Positions 7,666 to 15,263 of a stretch of 64,000 bases of DNA are shown here, one piece after another (the first letter of the stretch is position 1; every line of letters begins with the position of its first letter). Below the pieces are notes generated by a model. That model made no database searches and had not been told where the DNA came from. It worked only from the letters and a program-made list of their open reading frames with translations. The translations under genes and the position numbers were made by a program. Source of the stretch: Ruminococcus sp. (GTDB taxonomy: Bacteria > Bacillota > Clostridia > Oscillospirales > Ruminococcaceae); NCBI GenBank assembly GCA_018376535.1, contig JAHABC010000006.1, positions 45,475 to 109,474 on the forward strand. The letters run 5' to 3'.

Positions 7666-8148
7666 ATGAAATCTTGTTGTTTTACTGGGCATAGGACAGT
7701 TAATATTAATATCAATCTATTAACTATGCTAATGACGTCTATTGAAAGCTATGTACAGAATGGAATTGTCGACTTCTATTCTGGAGGTGCTATAGGTTGG
7801 GATACTATATGTAGTAAAGTAGTACTTCAACTTAGAGAAAAGTATCCAAATATTAAACTGCACCTGATATTACCTTGCAATACAGAACATCAAACTCTAT
7901 ATTGGAACGAACATCAAAAGTTGGAATTTAACAGAATACTTCAATTGGCAGATACCGTAGAGTATACATCTTGGAACTATCATAGTCAATGTATGAAAAT
8001 TCGTAATACTAGATTGGTTCAACTTGCCGACGTATGTATATGCTACTGCGATAACAGATATACTACTGGTACTGCTCAAACCATTAGAATGGCTAAAAAG
8101 AAAAACATTCCTATAATAAACCTATACGACAAAAATAGATTACCTTAA
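7666..8148 (+). CDS. SLOG-family (DUF1273/YpsA-like) protein
   Basis: A 160-residue Rossmann-like protein of the SLOG superfamily, whose members are proposed to bind nucleotide-derived ligands; DprA is a distant relative. The opening KSCCFTGHR and the FYSGGAIGWDTICSKVV glycine-rich loop are the family signatures, followed by LHLILPC and a late ICYCDNRYTTGTAQTI segment. It is preceded by AGGAG and its own promoter. Divergent placement from an XRE regulator suggests regulated expression. Its role is unknown; YpsA in Bacillus affects cell division, but this copy could equally be part of a stress or defence module. Confidence 0.85.
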   Translation: MKSCCFTGHRTVNININLLTMLMTSIESYVQNGIVDFYSGGAIGWDTICSKVVLQLREKYPNIKLHLILPCNTEHQTLYWNEHQKLEFNRILQLADTVEYTSWNYHSQCMKIRNTRLVQLADVCICYCDNRYTTGTAQTIRMAKKKNIPIINLYDKNRLP

Positions 8149-8163
8149 AATTTTAAGGTAATC
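8136..8163. terminator. Palindrome at the end of the SLOG gene
   Basis: A near-perfect 28-base palindrome (AGATTACCTT / AAGGTAATCT arms) spans the SLOG stop codon. It lacks a T-run, but it lies between two convergent genes and is the only terminator-like structure there. Confidence 0.45.
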
Positions 8164-8171
8164 TATAGAGT

Positions 8172-8711
8172 TTACTTATCGTTAGATATCTTAGGTTTTA
8201 ACTTTTTGTAGTATATATCAATTAGATTATTTAAAACATAATCGTACATCAAAAATACTGGATTCGTAGTAATCAAAAGGACTAACATACCATGCGGAAA
8301 GTATTGGTTCATTTGGTCGGCAAGTTCTTCCATACCGAACAGTTTAAAAGTTATCTGAAAAGCTATGGTAACTGATACGTTATAGTATATCAGTTTAGAA
8401 AGAACTCTAACTAATTTGAGTTTAACCTTATCGAAAAAAGTTTTTAGTATGGGATATAATCCAAATAGAAATATAAACATCACAGAACTTTCCTTATCAA
8501 AGGTAACAAACAGCGACAACATTGATACTGCTATATAAGTCAAAAACGACCAACCAGTACTAACTTCCACTTTAATAATCATCATTAAAGTACCTGCAAT
8601 CATGGGAAGTGCTAGGCTCAATATTGGAATAACTCCCGTAAGGAACATACTAACCAAACATAATGCCGATATTATTCCTCCTAATGCTACCTTATAACTG
8701 GTACTATTCAT
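8172..8711 (-). CDS. Polytopic membrane protein, possible ECF-transporter S component
   Basis: 179 residues with about five hydrophobic segments (near residues 8-30, 34-50, 54-75, 77-90, 140-165). Size, helix density and the opening GGIISALCLVSMFL resemble substrate-specific S components of energy-coupling-factor vitamin transporters, but I see no diagnostic motif. It starts two bases after the xylB stop, so it is almost certainly co-transcribed with xylB. A role in sugar uptake is possible from context only. Confidence 0.6.
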   Translation of the reverse strand: MNSTSYKVALGGIISALCLVSMFLTGVIPILSLALPMIAGTLMMIIKVEVSTGWSFLTYIAVSMLSLFVTFDKESSVMFIFLFGLYPILKTFFDKVKLKLVRVLSKLIYYNVSVTIAFQITFKLFGMEELADQMNQYFPHGMLVLLITTNPVFLMYDYVLNNLIDIYYKKLKPKISNDK

Positions 8712-8713
8712 AG

Positions 8714-10237
8714 TTATAAACTAGCCAACTTTTGACATTGTTCCTTAATTGCTGGATATATCTCTCTATATAGTTGATAATACTTTTCATACTTAGGAAT
8801 ATTATCGTTGATAGGAGCTTGAACCTTATCAGTCTTTATAATATTGGCACAAGCCTCTTGAACACTAGAGTATACTCCAGAACCTGTTAAAGCTAGTATA
8901 CCTACGCCCAAAGCTGGACCCTCTTTAGATGCTACTGTCTTAACATCACAAGCGTATAGGTCGGCTAACATTTGACGCCATAGTGGAGAAGTTCCACCAC
9001 CACCACAAGCCATCATATCGTTTACGTTGATATTCATTTCCTTAAAGACTTCAACGCAATCACGGAGAGAGTAAGCAACGCCCTCTAGGACTGCTCTAAG
9101 CATATGAGATTTTCCATGTATTGCAGATAGTCCAAAGAACATACCTCTAGCATTGGGGTCAAGGTGTGGAGTTCTTTCGCCCATCAAGTATGGTAGATAT
9201 AGTAATCTATCTGCACCCACTGGAATCTTTTCAGCCTCCTTATCCATTAGATAGTACTCATCTACACCCATAAGTTTTGCAGTTTCCTTTTCCGATGTAC
9301 AGAAGTTATCTCTAAACCACTTTAACGATAGTCCTGCCCCTTGAGTTACTCCCATAACGTGCCAACAGTTCGGAACTGCACAACAGAACGTATGCACTCT
9401 ACCTTTAGGGTCTATAGTAACCTTTGATGTATGTGCATATACTACTCCACTAGTTCCAATGGTTGTGAACGCTTTACCATCTTCAACCACACCAGTTCCA
9501 ACAGATGCAGCAGCGTTATCACCTGCACCACCTACCACGATAGTTCCTTTTTTAAGTCCAGTGATATCTGCTACCTTTTGAGTGATTTCTCCAGTAACTT
9601 CAGGACTTTCATAAACTTTTCCAAGCATATCTTCCGATATGTTTAAGGCATCTAACATAGTTTTAGACCACTTTCTATTAGGAACGTCTAAAAGTTGCAT
9701 TCCAGATGCATCAGATACTTCAGTAGCAAGTTCACCAGTGAGCATCAATCTAACGTAGTCTTTAGGTAATAGAATATATCTGCACTTTTCAAATACGTCA
9801 GGTTCGTTTTTCATAACCCATCTAATTTTAGATGCAGTAAATCCAGTAAGTACAGGATTTGCAGTAATCTCGATAACTTTTTCAGCACCTACAATTTCAG
9901 TGATTTCTTCACATTCTTTGCCAGTTCTTTGGTCGCACCATATTATAGATTTTCTTAATACGTTGAAATCCTTATCTAGCATAACTAGACCGTGCATCTG
10001 TCCAGATAGTCCAATACCTTTGATTTCTGCACTATCGATATTACTTTTATCTAATACAGTCTTGATAGTTGTAATAGTAGCATTGTACCAATCTAGAGGG
10101 TCTTGTTCAGCCCAACCGTTTTTCTCTTGATATAGTGGATATTCCACTGTATGCGATGCTATTACGTTTCCAATTTCATCAAATAGTACGGTTTTAGTAC
10201 CACTAGTACCTAAATCCACTCCGATTACATATGACAT
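8714..10237 (-). CDS. xylB: Xylulokinase
   Basis: XylB phosphorylates D-xylulose to xylulose 5-phosphate for the pentose phosphate pathway. It is an FGGY-family kinase of typical length (507 residues). The N-terminal phosphate loop is GVDLGTSGTKTVLFD, GLSGQMHG follows at about residue 78, then a C-terminal MACGGGGTSPLWRQMLADL, the FGGY signature. The start has AAAGGAG upstream. Same strand as xylA, with the Syd-like gene between, and coupled downstream to a membrane protein. Another pentulose kinase is possible, but xylA nearby makes xylulose the likely substrate. Confidence 0.95.
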   Translation of the reverse strand: MSYVIGVDLGTSGTKTVLFDEIGNVIASHTVEYPLYQEKNGWAEQDPLDWYNATITTIKTVLDKSNIDSAEIKGIGLSGQMHGLVMLDKDFNVLRKSIIWCDQRTGKECEEITEIVGAEKVIEITANPVLTGFTASKIRWVMKNEPDVFEKCRYILLPKDYVRLMLTGELATEVSDASGMQLLDVPNRKWSKTMLDALNISEDMLGKVYESPEVTGEITQKVADITGLKKGTIVVGGAGDNAAASVGTGVVEDGKAFTTIGTSGVVYAHTSKVTIDPKGRVHTFCCAVPNCWHVMGVTQGAGLSLKWFRDNFCTSEKETAKLMGVDEYYLMDKEAEKIPVGADRLLYLPYLMGERTPHLDPNARGMFFGLSAIHGKSHMLRAVLEGVAYSLRDCVEVFKEMNINVNDMMACGGGGTSPLWRQMLADLYACDVKTVASKEGPALGVGILALTGSGVYSSVQEACANIIKTDKVQAPINDNIPKYEKYYQLYREIYPAIKEQCQKLASL

Positions 10238-10309
10238 TAAAAAAACAACTCCTTTTTAATTAATAGTTAATATATAATAATTAATAATTATCTATAATTA
10301 GATTTATTT

Positions 10310-10780
10310 CTATAAACAGACTTTAGAATTAGTAAATAACTCTTTAAGAGAGTTGGCAACTAAATTTAATCTTTCCATATATGGAGGATATTCATAGGTG
10401 TATAACTTTCCAGTATTATTTTCAAAAAATATAGGTAAATCCGAACCAGCCTCTCTACCAATTTGAAATAATGGAAAATCTTTAGATGTATTTAACTCAC
10501 TTTCAATATAAGGTAGAATACAATCTATATTATTTGGGAGTATTCTATCCAATGATAAACCTATACCATTATACTCAATACCCTCGATATACTCAAAATA
10601 GTAAGATTGATAATATTCTTTTAAATCATCATGGATTTTAATATTAAAAATACTCTCCAAAGATGAAAAATCTAAAAGGTGCGTATTTTCTTGATAGTAC
10701 CAATTATCTATTTTAAGTAAGATTTCATTTTGATTTTTAGTATAGTATTCCAAAAAATTTTTGATAGTATCTTTTAACAT
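10310..10780 (-). CDS. Syd/SUKH-superfamily-like protein between xylA and xylB
   Basis: 156 residues, rich in Asn, Tyr and acidic residues. It resembles the SUKH superfamily, which contains Syd and many toxin-immunity proteins: an acidic helical N-terminus, a segment near LDRILPNN, and a C-terminal IGREAGSDLPIFFENNTGKLYTYE like the glycine-rich core of these folds. This is recognition by eye and could be wrong at subfamily level. It sits inside the xylose operon in the same direction, flanked by very AT-rich spacers. With the SUKH-3 gene at 1254-1754 it is the second such orphan in the window. Confidence 0.5.
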   Translation of the reverse strand: MLKDTIKNFLEYYTKNQNEILLKIDNWYYQENTHLLDFSSLESIFNIKIHDDLKEYYQSYYFEYIEGIEYNGIGLSLDRILPNNIDCILPYIESELNTSKDFPLFQIGREAGSDLPIFFENNTGKLYTYEYPPYMERLNLVANSLKELFTNSKVCL

Positions 10781-10861
10781 AAATATCCCCTTTTAATAAT
10801 AGGGTGGATATATTTCAACCCACCCATATGGCAAACTATTCGTTCAACATAAAATTAAAGA

Positions 10862-12184
10862 TTAAACATTAAACATAATGTTATTCATGATGCTTTCTAG
10901 CATTTCTTGACGGCCACTCTTAACGACTTGAACTACTTCACCCTTTTCAAGAGCATACTTTTCAAGGTCTTTCATAGATACCTTGCCATCAATGATATCC
11001 TTACCGATACCACTATTCCAAGAAGAATATCTATCAGCAACAAATTGGTCAATTCTGCCGTCCTTGATTAACTTGTCAGCAATTCTTAGACCTAAAGCGA
11101 AAGTATCCATACCAGCGATATAACTATGGAAGATATCAACAGGTTCAAAAGAACCACGTCTAGCCTTGCTATCGAAGTTTAGACCACCGTTAGTAAATCC
11201 ACCAGCCTTTAGGACTTCATACATACAAAGAGTAGCATCATAGATATTAGTTGGGAATTGGTCAGTATCCCAACCCAAAAGCATATCGCCTTGGTTGGCA
11301 TCTATAGAGCCGAATACTCCATTGATACGAGCAGTTCTTAGTTCGTGTTGGAAAGTATGTTGTGCTAGAGTAGCATGGTTAGCTTCAATATTCATTTTGA
11401 AATCGTTAAGTAGGTCATATTTGCGTAGGAAACCTAAAACGGTAGCAGTATCGAAATCGTATTGATGTTTAGTAGGTTCTTTTGGCTTAGGTTCAATGTA
11501 GAAGTCGCCAGTATAACCTATAGAACGAGCATATTCAACAGTCATCTTCATTAGACGAGCCATATTATCAAGTTCAAGACCCATATCAGTGTTCAGTAGA
11601 GTTTCATAGCCTTCACGACCACCCCAGAAAACGTATCCTTGACCACCTAGAGCCATTGTACTTTCAACGGCCTTCTTAATTTGAGCAGCTGCAAAAGCGA
11701 ATACATCGGCATTTGGAGCAGTACCAGCACCGTGCATATATCTAGGGTGGTCAAAGCACTTAGCAGTACCCCATAGAAGTTTTTTACCAGTTTCAGCTTG
11801 TTTTTGTTTAAGCATATCTACAACTACGTCCAATTTTTCGTTAGTTTCTGCTAAAGTTGGATATTCAGGAGATAAATCTCTATCGTGGAAACAGTAGTAA
11901 TCAATGGATAGCTTGTCCATGATTTCAAAAGCAACGTCTACTTTATTCTTAGCTACTTCTTCTGGAGTCTTACCACCCCATTTTTTATCAGCAGTACCAC
12001 AACCGAACATATCAGTACCATCGCCACCCATAGTGTGCCACCATGATAGTGCAAACTTTAGTTGTTCTCTCATAGTCTTACCGTTGATAACTTCATCTGG
12101 ATTGTAATATTTAAACGCTAGTGGGTTAGTTGAACCCTTTCCTTCATATTGGATTTTACCAATCTCTTTAAAAAATTCACTCAT
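10862..12184 (-). CDS. xylA: Xylose isomerase
   Basis: XylA converts D-xylose to D-xylulose in the cytoplasm. The length (440 residues) is that of class II enzymes. Active-site motifs are CFHDRDLSPE (catalytic His), FYIEPKPKEPTKHQYD (metal Glu), MNIEANHATL and NQGDMLLGWDTDQFP (metal ligands). The ATG at 12184 lies eight bases after GGAGG; the extended frame upstream has no ribosome site. It leads the xylA - Syd-like - xylB - membrane protein run. A perfect palindrome, TTGAAATATTTCAA, lies upstream at 12241-12254 and could be an operator. Confidence 0.97.
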   Translation of the reverse strand: MSEFFKEIGKIQYEGKGSTNPLAFKYYNPDEVINGKTMREQLKFALSWWHTMGGDGTDMFGCGTADKKWGGKTPEEVAKNKVDVAFEIMDKLSIDYYCFHDRDLSPEYPTLAETNEKLDVVVDMLKQKQAETGKKLLWGTAKCFDHPRYMHGAGTAPNADVFAFAAAQIKKAVESTMALGGQGYVFWGGREGYETLLNTDMGLELDNMARLMKMTVEYARSIGYTGDFYIEPKPKEPTKHQYDFDTATVLGFLRKYDLLNDFKMNIEANHATLAQHTFQHELRTARINGVFGSIDANQGDMLLGWDTDQFPTNIYDATLCMYEVLKAGGFTNGGLNFDSKARRGSFEPVDIFHSYIAGMDTFALGLRIADKLIKDGRIDQFVADRYSSWNSGIGKDIIDGKVSMKDLEKYALEKGEVVQVVKSGRQEMLESIMNNIMFNV

Positions 12185-12240
12185 GGGAAATACCTCCAAA
12201 ATTTTTAAGATTAAATTATATTTCATTCAAACGCAAAAGT

Positions 12241-12254
12241 TTGAAATATTTCAA
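12241..12254. promoter_or_regulatory. Perfect palindrome upstream of xylA
   Basis: TTGAAATATTTCAA lies just upstream of a TATAAT-like -10 for xylA (minus strand, near 12205-12215). It is a candidate operator for a xylose regulator; no regulator gene is adjacent. Confidence 0.35.
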
Positions 12255-12262
12255 TAGATATA

Positions 12263-12961
12263 TTATGATACTTTACTTACTAAACCATCTTTAAAGAATA
12301 TATTTATATAGTTTCTATTTTCAACCCAAGCTGTAGGAAAAATATCTCTTTCTTCTAGTGATATATTTCTAGAAAGTACCACCACAACACAAGCATCATA
12401 AACATTTTTCACACCTTTTGTTGTTGCTCTAGTAGTTGCCATTACATTGTCAAGGTAAGATGTAGCACCATCTTCCATAACAGAATAATATTTTCTATTA
12501 CTACTGTCAACATAGTATATACTACCATTTCTTACTTCAGAATATATAGTAGGTTCAGTAGAAGTAACTACTACAAGATTATCATAATTATATAGATTTG
12601 TAGACATATCTTGAATATCATTATATATAGATGGTACTTTATTTTGAATATATTCTTTAGCTAATATTTTATAATTTTCTTCTACACTAAGTCTAGTATT
12701 GTCATCTAAAATAGTAGACCAACCATCTTTTTTAATACTAGATGAACTACTATTAGAAACAATAGGTGTTCCACTAGTAACGCAAGTAGAAGTTATAGTT
12801 TCATTATTTAAAACACCTTTTTTTAGTTCTATAATATCAATTACGTTTAAATTACCATCGTTATTTACATCATAATGATAGCCATTAACTGCATTTACCG
12901 TAATAGCAGATGTACTAATCAAAATAGCAGTAGCCAACATTATAACATGATTTTGTTTCAT
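12263..12961 (-). CDS. Secreted protein with one dockerin-like EF loop (paralogue A)
   Basis: 232 residues: a signal peptide (about 1-25, cleavage near VNA), then one calcium-loop DVNNDGNLNVIDIIELKK like half a dockerin module, a Ser/Thr linker and a unique domain. A complete dockerin has two such loops; only one is here. The C-terminus (YINIFFKDG) aligns with the next gene, but this copy carries some 60 extra residues before it. The ribosome site is an unusual GGGGGA. Signal peptide, leader and ribosome site are near-identical to paralogue B through an 84-base repeat. Function unknown; secreted and possibly calcium-binding. Confidence 0.75.
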   Translation of the reverse strand: MKQNHVIMLATAILISTSAITVNAVNGYHYDVNNDGNLNVIDIIELKKGVLNNETITSTCVTSGTPIVSNSSSSSIKKDGWSTILDDNTRLSVEENYKILAKEYIQNKVPSIYNDIQDMSTNLYNYDNLVVVTSTEPTIYSEVRNGSIYYVDSSNRKYYSVMEDGATSYLDNVMATTRATTKGVKNVYDACVVVVLSRNISLEERDIFPTAWVENRNYINIFFKDGLVSKVS

Positions 12962-12992
12962 AATAAATCCCCCAATAGATTATTCAGCAGTA
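12909..12992. repeat. 84-base direct repeat, copy 1
   Basis: Matches 13404-13487 with two differences. It covers the first codons, ribosome site and leader of paralogue A, and ends at the 3' end of paralogue B. It marks a tandem duplication. Confidence 0.9.
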
Positions 12993-12994
12993 AT

Positions 12995-13456
12995 TTAAGA
13001 TACCGAAACTATATTTCCATTATTATCCAATACAATGTTGATATATTCATGAGAATAAAGCCAAGCGTCATGTGCAAAATCCTTTTCACTACTTTGAACT
13101 GCTCTGGAAAAATTTACAGTAACTACTATTCCATTAGTTTTAAATTCTACTGACATAGAAGTTACTACAGACCATAAAGATGGACAATTTTTAAATAGAT
13201 AATCATCTACAATACTTTTACATTCTTCTTCGGTTAAAGAAAGTTGTGTAGTTGTTGTGGAAGGTTCTAATTGCTCAAGCCTTCCTTTTAATAAAAGATA
13301 TTTTTTTAAATCCATACTATCTATTACATTTATAACACCGTCATTATTTACATCATAATGATAATTTCTACTAGCATCAGCGTTAATATTAATATTTATT
13401 ATAGATGTACTAATTAAAATGGCAGTAGCCAACATTATAACATGATTTTGTTTCAT
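12995..13456 (-). CDS. Secreted protein with one dockerin-like EF loop (paralogue B)
   Basis: 153 residues with the same signal start (MKQNHVIMLATAILISTS) as paralogue A, one calcium-type loop DVNNDGVINVIDSMDLKK, a short Thr-rich linker and a compact C-terminal domain ending in YINIVLDNNGNIVSVS. It is shorter than paralogue A because it lacks that protein's middle insert. Probably exported and released or cell-surface held; no lipobox Cys. The single loop could bind calcium without forming a real dockerin. Arranged head-to-tail with paralogue A and the membrane protein upstream, so the three may share a transcript. Confidence 0.75.
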   Translation of the reverse strand: MKQNHVIMLATAILISTSIINININADASRNYHYDVNNDGVINVIDSMDLKKYLLLKGRLEQLEPSTTTTQLSLTEEECKSIVDDYLFKNCPSLWSVVTSMSVEFKTNGIVVTVNFSRAVQSSEKDFAHDAWLYSHEYINIVLDNNGNIVSVS

Positions 13457-13487
13457 AATAAATCCCCCAATAGATTATTCAGCAGTA
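13404..13487. repeat. 84-base direct repeat, copy 2
   Basis: Partner of 12909-12992. Its right end includes the last codons of the 13475-14311 gene, showing that the duplication breakpoint reached into that gene's 3' end. Confidence 0.9.
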
Positions 13488-14311
13488 GAGTCGCCTTTAG
13501 AACCAAATAGCTTACTAGATACCTTTTTATATAGTTCTGATATAGTATCTTTAATATCTGTAACACGAGTTTTATAATCTTTAAAAACAAACCAATCATT
13601 ATCTATGGCATCGGAACTACGGAAACGAAGTTCATTATCGACATATAAGTCATCGTCACGCCATTCGATATTTACTTCTTTTCTTTCTCTAATATTGTAG
13701 ACTATTCTTTCATAATCTTTAGCTATAAAGGCTATACCGTTGTAATAGGTATCATAGGTATTAGGTTCTACATAGATTTTAGTACTACCAGTAGAACTAT
13801 CGATAGTATCTATTATGTAACATCTGTAAGTACCAGTGCCAGATACATAATTTTCGGACTTAGTATCTCTAGTCTGTCCAACTATTAGATTGCTATATAA
13901 GAAGTATGCTATAATTGCCATAATGTAAATCATGACGTATATAGTTCCTATGATAGTTTTAAAGTTTTCACTAGCTCCACATAAGAAAAATGTTACTACA
14001 GATAACACTACTATTGGTATGACTAGTAACCAATTCCCCCAACAGAACATGACTATAGGTAGTATTAATAACAATGATAACATTGAAATTATAGATGTTA
14101 TTAAGTTTTTTCTAGTATATATCATAACAGCACCTAAAACCACTACAACTACTGCGATAGTAATACCAAAAGTTTTAGCATTAGTTATTACAACATCGTA
14201 GAATAGTGCCATGTATGATAAGATTACAGTCAAAATTCCTAACGTTAGACTAAATATTGATACACACCTTTTAGTCCATTTGTTGTTAAAAAATTCTTTT
14301 AATAAAGCCAT
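13475..14311 (-). CDS. Membrane protein of unknown function with soluble C-terminal domain
   Basis: 278 residues. About five hydrophobic helices fill residues 16-155; the remainder is a soluble, charged domain (NYVSGTGTYRCYIID ... VEPNTYDTYYNGIAF ... REVNIEWRDDD-like strands) ending in a lysine-rich helix. AAAGGAG precedes the ATG. It sits upstream of the two EF-loop proteins in the same direction. I do not recognise a named family. A sensor or stress-related membrane protein is one guess with no direct evidence. Confidence 0.7.
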   Translation of the reverse strand: MALLKEFFNNKWTKRCVSIFSLTLGILTVILSYMALFYDVVITNAKTFGITIAVVVVVLGAVMIYTRKNLITSIISMLSLLLILPIVMFCWGNWLLVIPIVVLSVVTFFLCGASENFKTIIGTIYVMIYIMAIIAYFLYSNLIVGQTRDTKSENYVSGTGTYRCYIIDTIDSSTGSTKIYVEPNTYDTYYNGIAFIAKDYERIVYNIRERKEVNIEWRDDDLYVDNELRFRSSDAIDNDWFVFKDYKTRVTDIKDTISELYKKVSSKLFGSKGDSTAE

Positions 14312-14509
14312 AAAAATAGTTTACTCCTTTCACTACAGAAAATATCGATTATAATATATATTTATATTTCTGTTTCGTATTAAACGGCTGTATAAATTAT
14401 AACATGATAACATCTAAGATACAAGAGTATTTTTATTTTTTTATGGATTACTTTTCAAAAAAATCACAACATAGCATAGTCATATAGTACGCAAAATAAT
14501 TTTTAACCA

Positions 14510-14538
14510 TTGAAAAGTTTAAAATCTAGTAGTATAAT
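14510..14538 (+). promoter_or_regulatory. Promoter of the VanZ-like gene
   Basis: TTGAAA (14510-14515), 17 bases, TATAAT (14533-14538), about 32 bases before the ATG at 14571. Confidence 0.75.
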
Positions 14539-14570
14539 ATACTTACCAAACTAAAGGAGATTACTATACT

Positions 14571-15059
14571 ATGAACAAGAAAAAATTTCTATATTGGATA
14601 CCTACCATCATATGTATGTTGATAATATTCAACTTTTCTTCTGAGAATTCAGAAGTATCTAGTAGCACTAGTGGAAACGTTGGCAGATGGCTTTTAAAAA
14701 CTTTCTATAATGGTTTTGAAAAGCTGTCTTCAATAGAGCAATCGCAGATAGTGGAAAGTATTCAATTTTACATTAGAAAGACTGCACACTTTAGTATCTA
14801 CGCACTTTTAGGAGCGTGTACACACTTTGGAACTCTAGCCAACAAGAAGATATCCCATCAAAAAAACGTTTTCATTTCATTGTTAATCTGTTTAGTATAC
14901 GCATCTAGTGATGAGATACATCAACTATTCATATCTGGCAGAAGTGGACAGGTTTCCGATGTACTATTAGACTTTACTGGTTCTATATTTGGAACTATAA
15001 TATTTTTAATAGCTTTAAAAATTATCCAAATGATAAGATTAAAGAAATCCAAACAGTAA
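14571..15059 (+). CDS. VanZ-like family membrane protein
   Basis: 162 residues with four predicted membrane helices. The VanZ-family marks are IIFNFSSENSEVSS after the first helix, IRKTAHFSIYALLG in the middle and YASSDEIHQLFISGRSGQVSDVLLD near the end. The founding VanZ confers low teicoplanin resistance, but most homologues are uncharacterised and probably act on cell-envelope lipids or wall intermediates. It has its own promoter and AAAGGAG site and stands alone between divergent and downstream units. A resistance role should not be assumed. Confidence 0.88.
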   Translation: MNKKKFLYWIPTIICMLIIFNFSSENSEVSSSTSGNVGRWLLKTFYNGFEKLSSIEQSQIVESIQFYIRKTAHFSIYALLGACTHFGTLANKKISHQKNVFISLLICLVYASSDEIHQLFISGRSGQVSDVLLDFTGSIFGTIIFLIALKIIQMIRLKKSKQ

Positions 15060-15146
15060 GAAATCCCTACTAATATTTTAGCAGATATTCTATAAATTGC
15101 AATACCTAAATTAAAAATTTTTTTAAAAAAATTTTTAAAAAACCCC

Positions 15147-15175
15147 TTGCAATATATTCAAAAGTATGATACACT
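15147..15175 (+). promoter_or_regulatory. Promoter of the GH31 gene
   Basis: TTGCAA (15147-15152), 17 bases, TACACT (15170-15175). A TATGAT at 15165-15170 is an alternative -10 with poor spacing. It is followed by the cre-like site. Confidence 0.6.
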
Positions 15176-15208
15176 CTTAATTAGAACTCTTGGAAGTTTG
15201 TTCTATAC

Positions 15209-15222
15209 TGAAAACGTTTCCA
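15209..15222 (+). promoter_or_regulatory. cre-like LacI-family operator upstream of GH31
   Basis: TGAAAACGTTTCCA matches the pattern bound by CcpA and other LacI-type regulators, with central CG symmetry. It lies downstream of the -10 element, where bound protein would block elongation, so catabolite repression or a sugar-specific repressor is likely. Confidence 0.65.
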
Positions 15223-15263
15223 AAGAAATGCGTTATTAAACTATAAGGAGGATTTTAAAAAAT

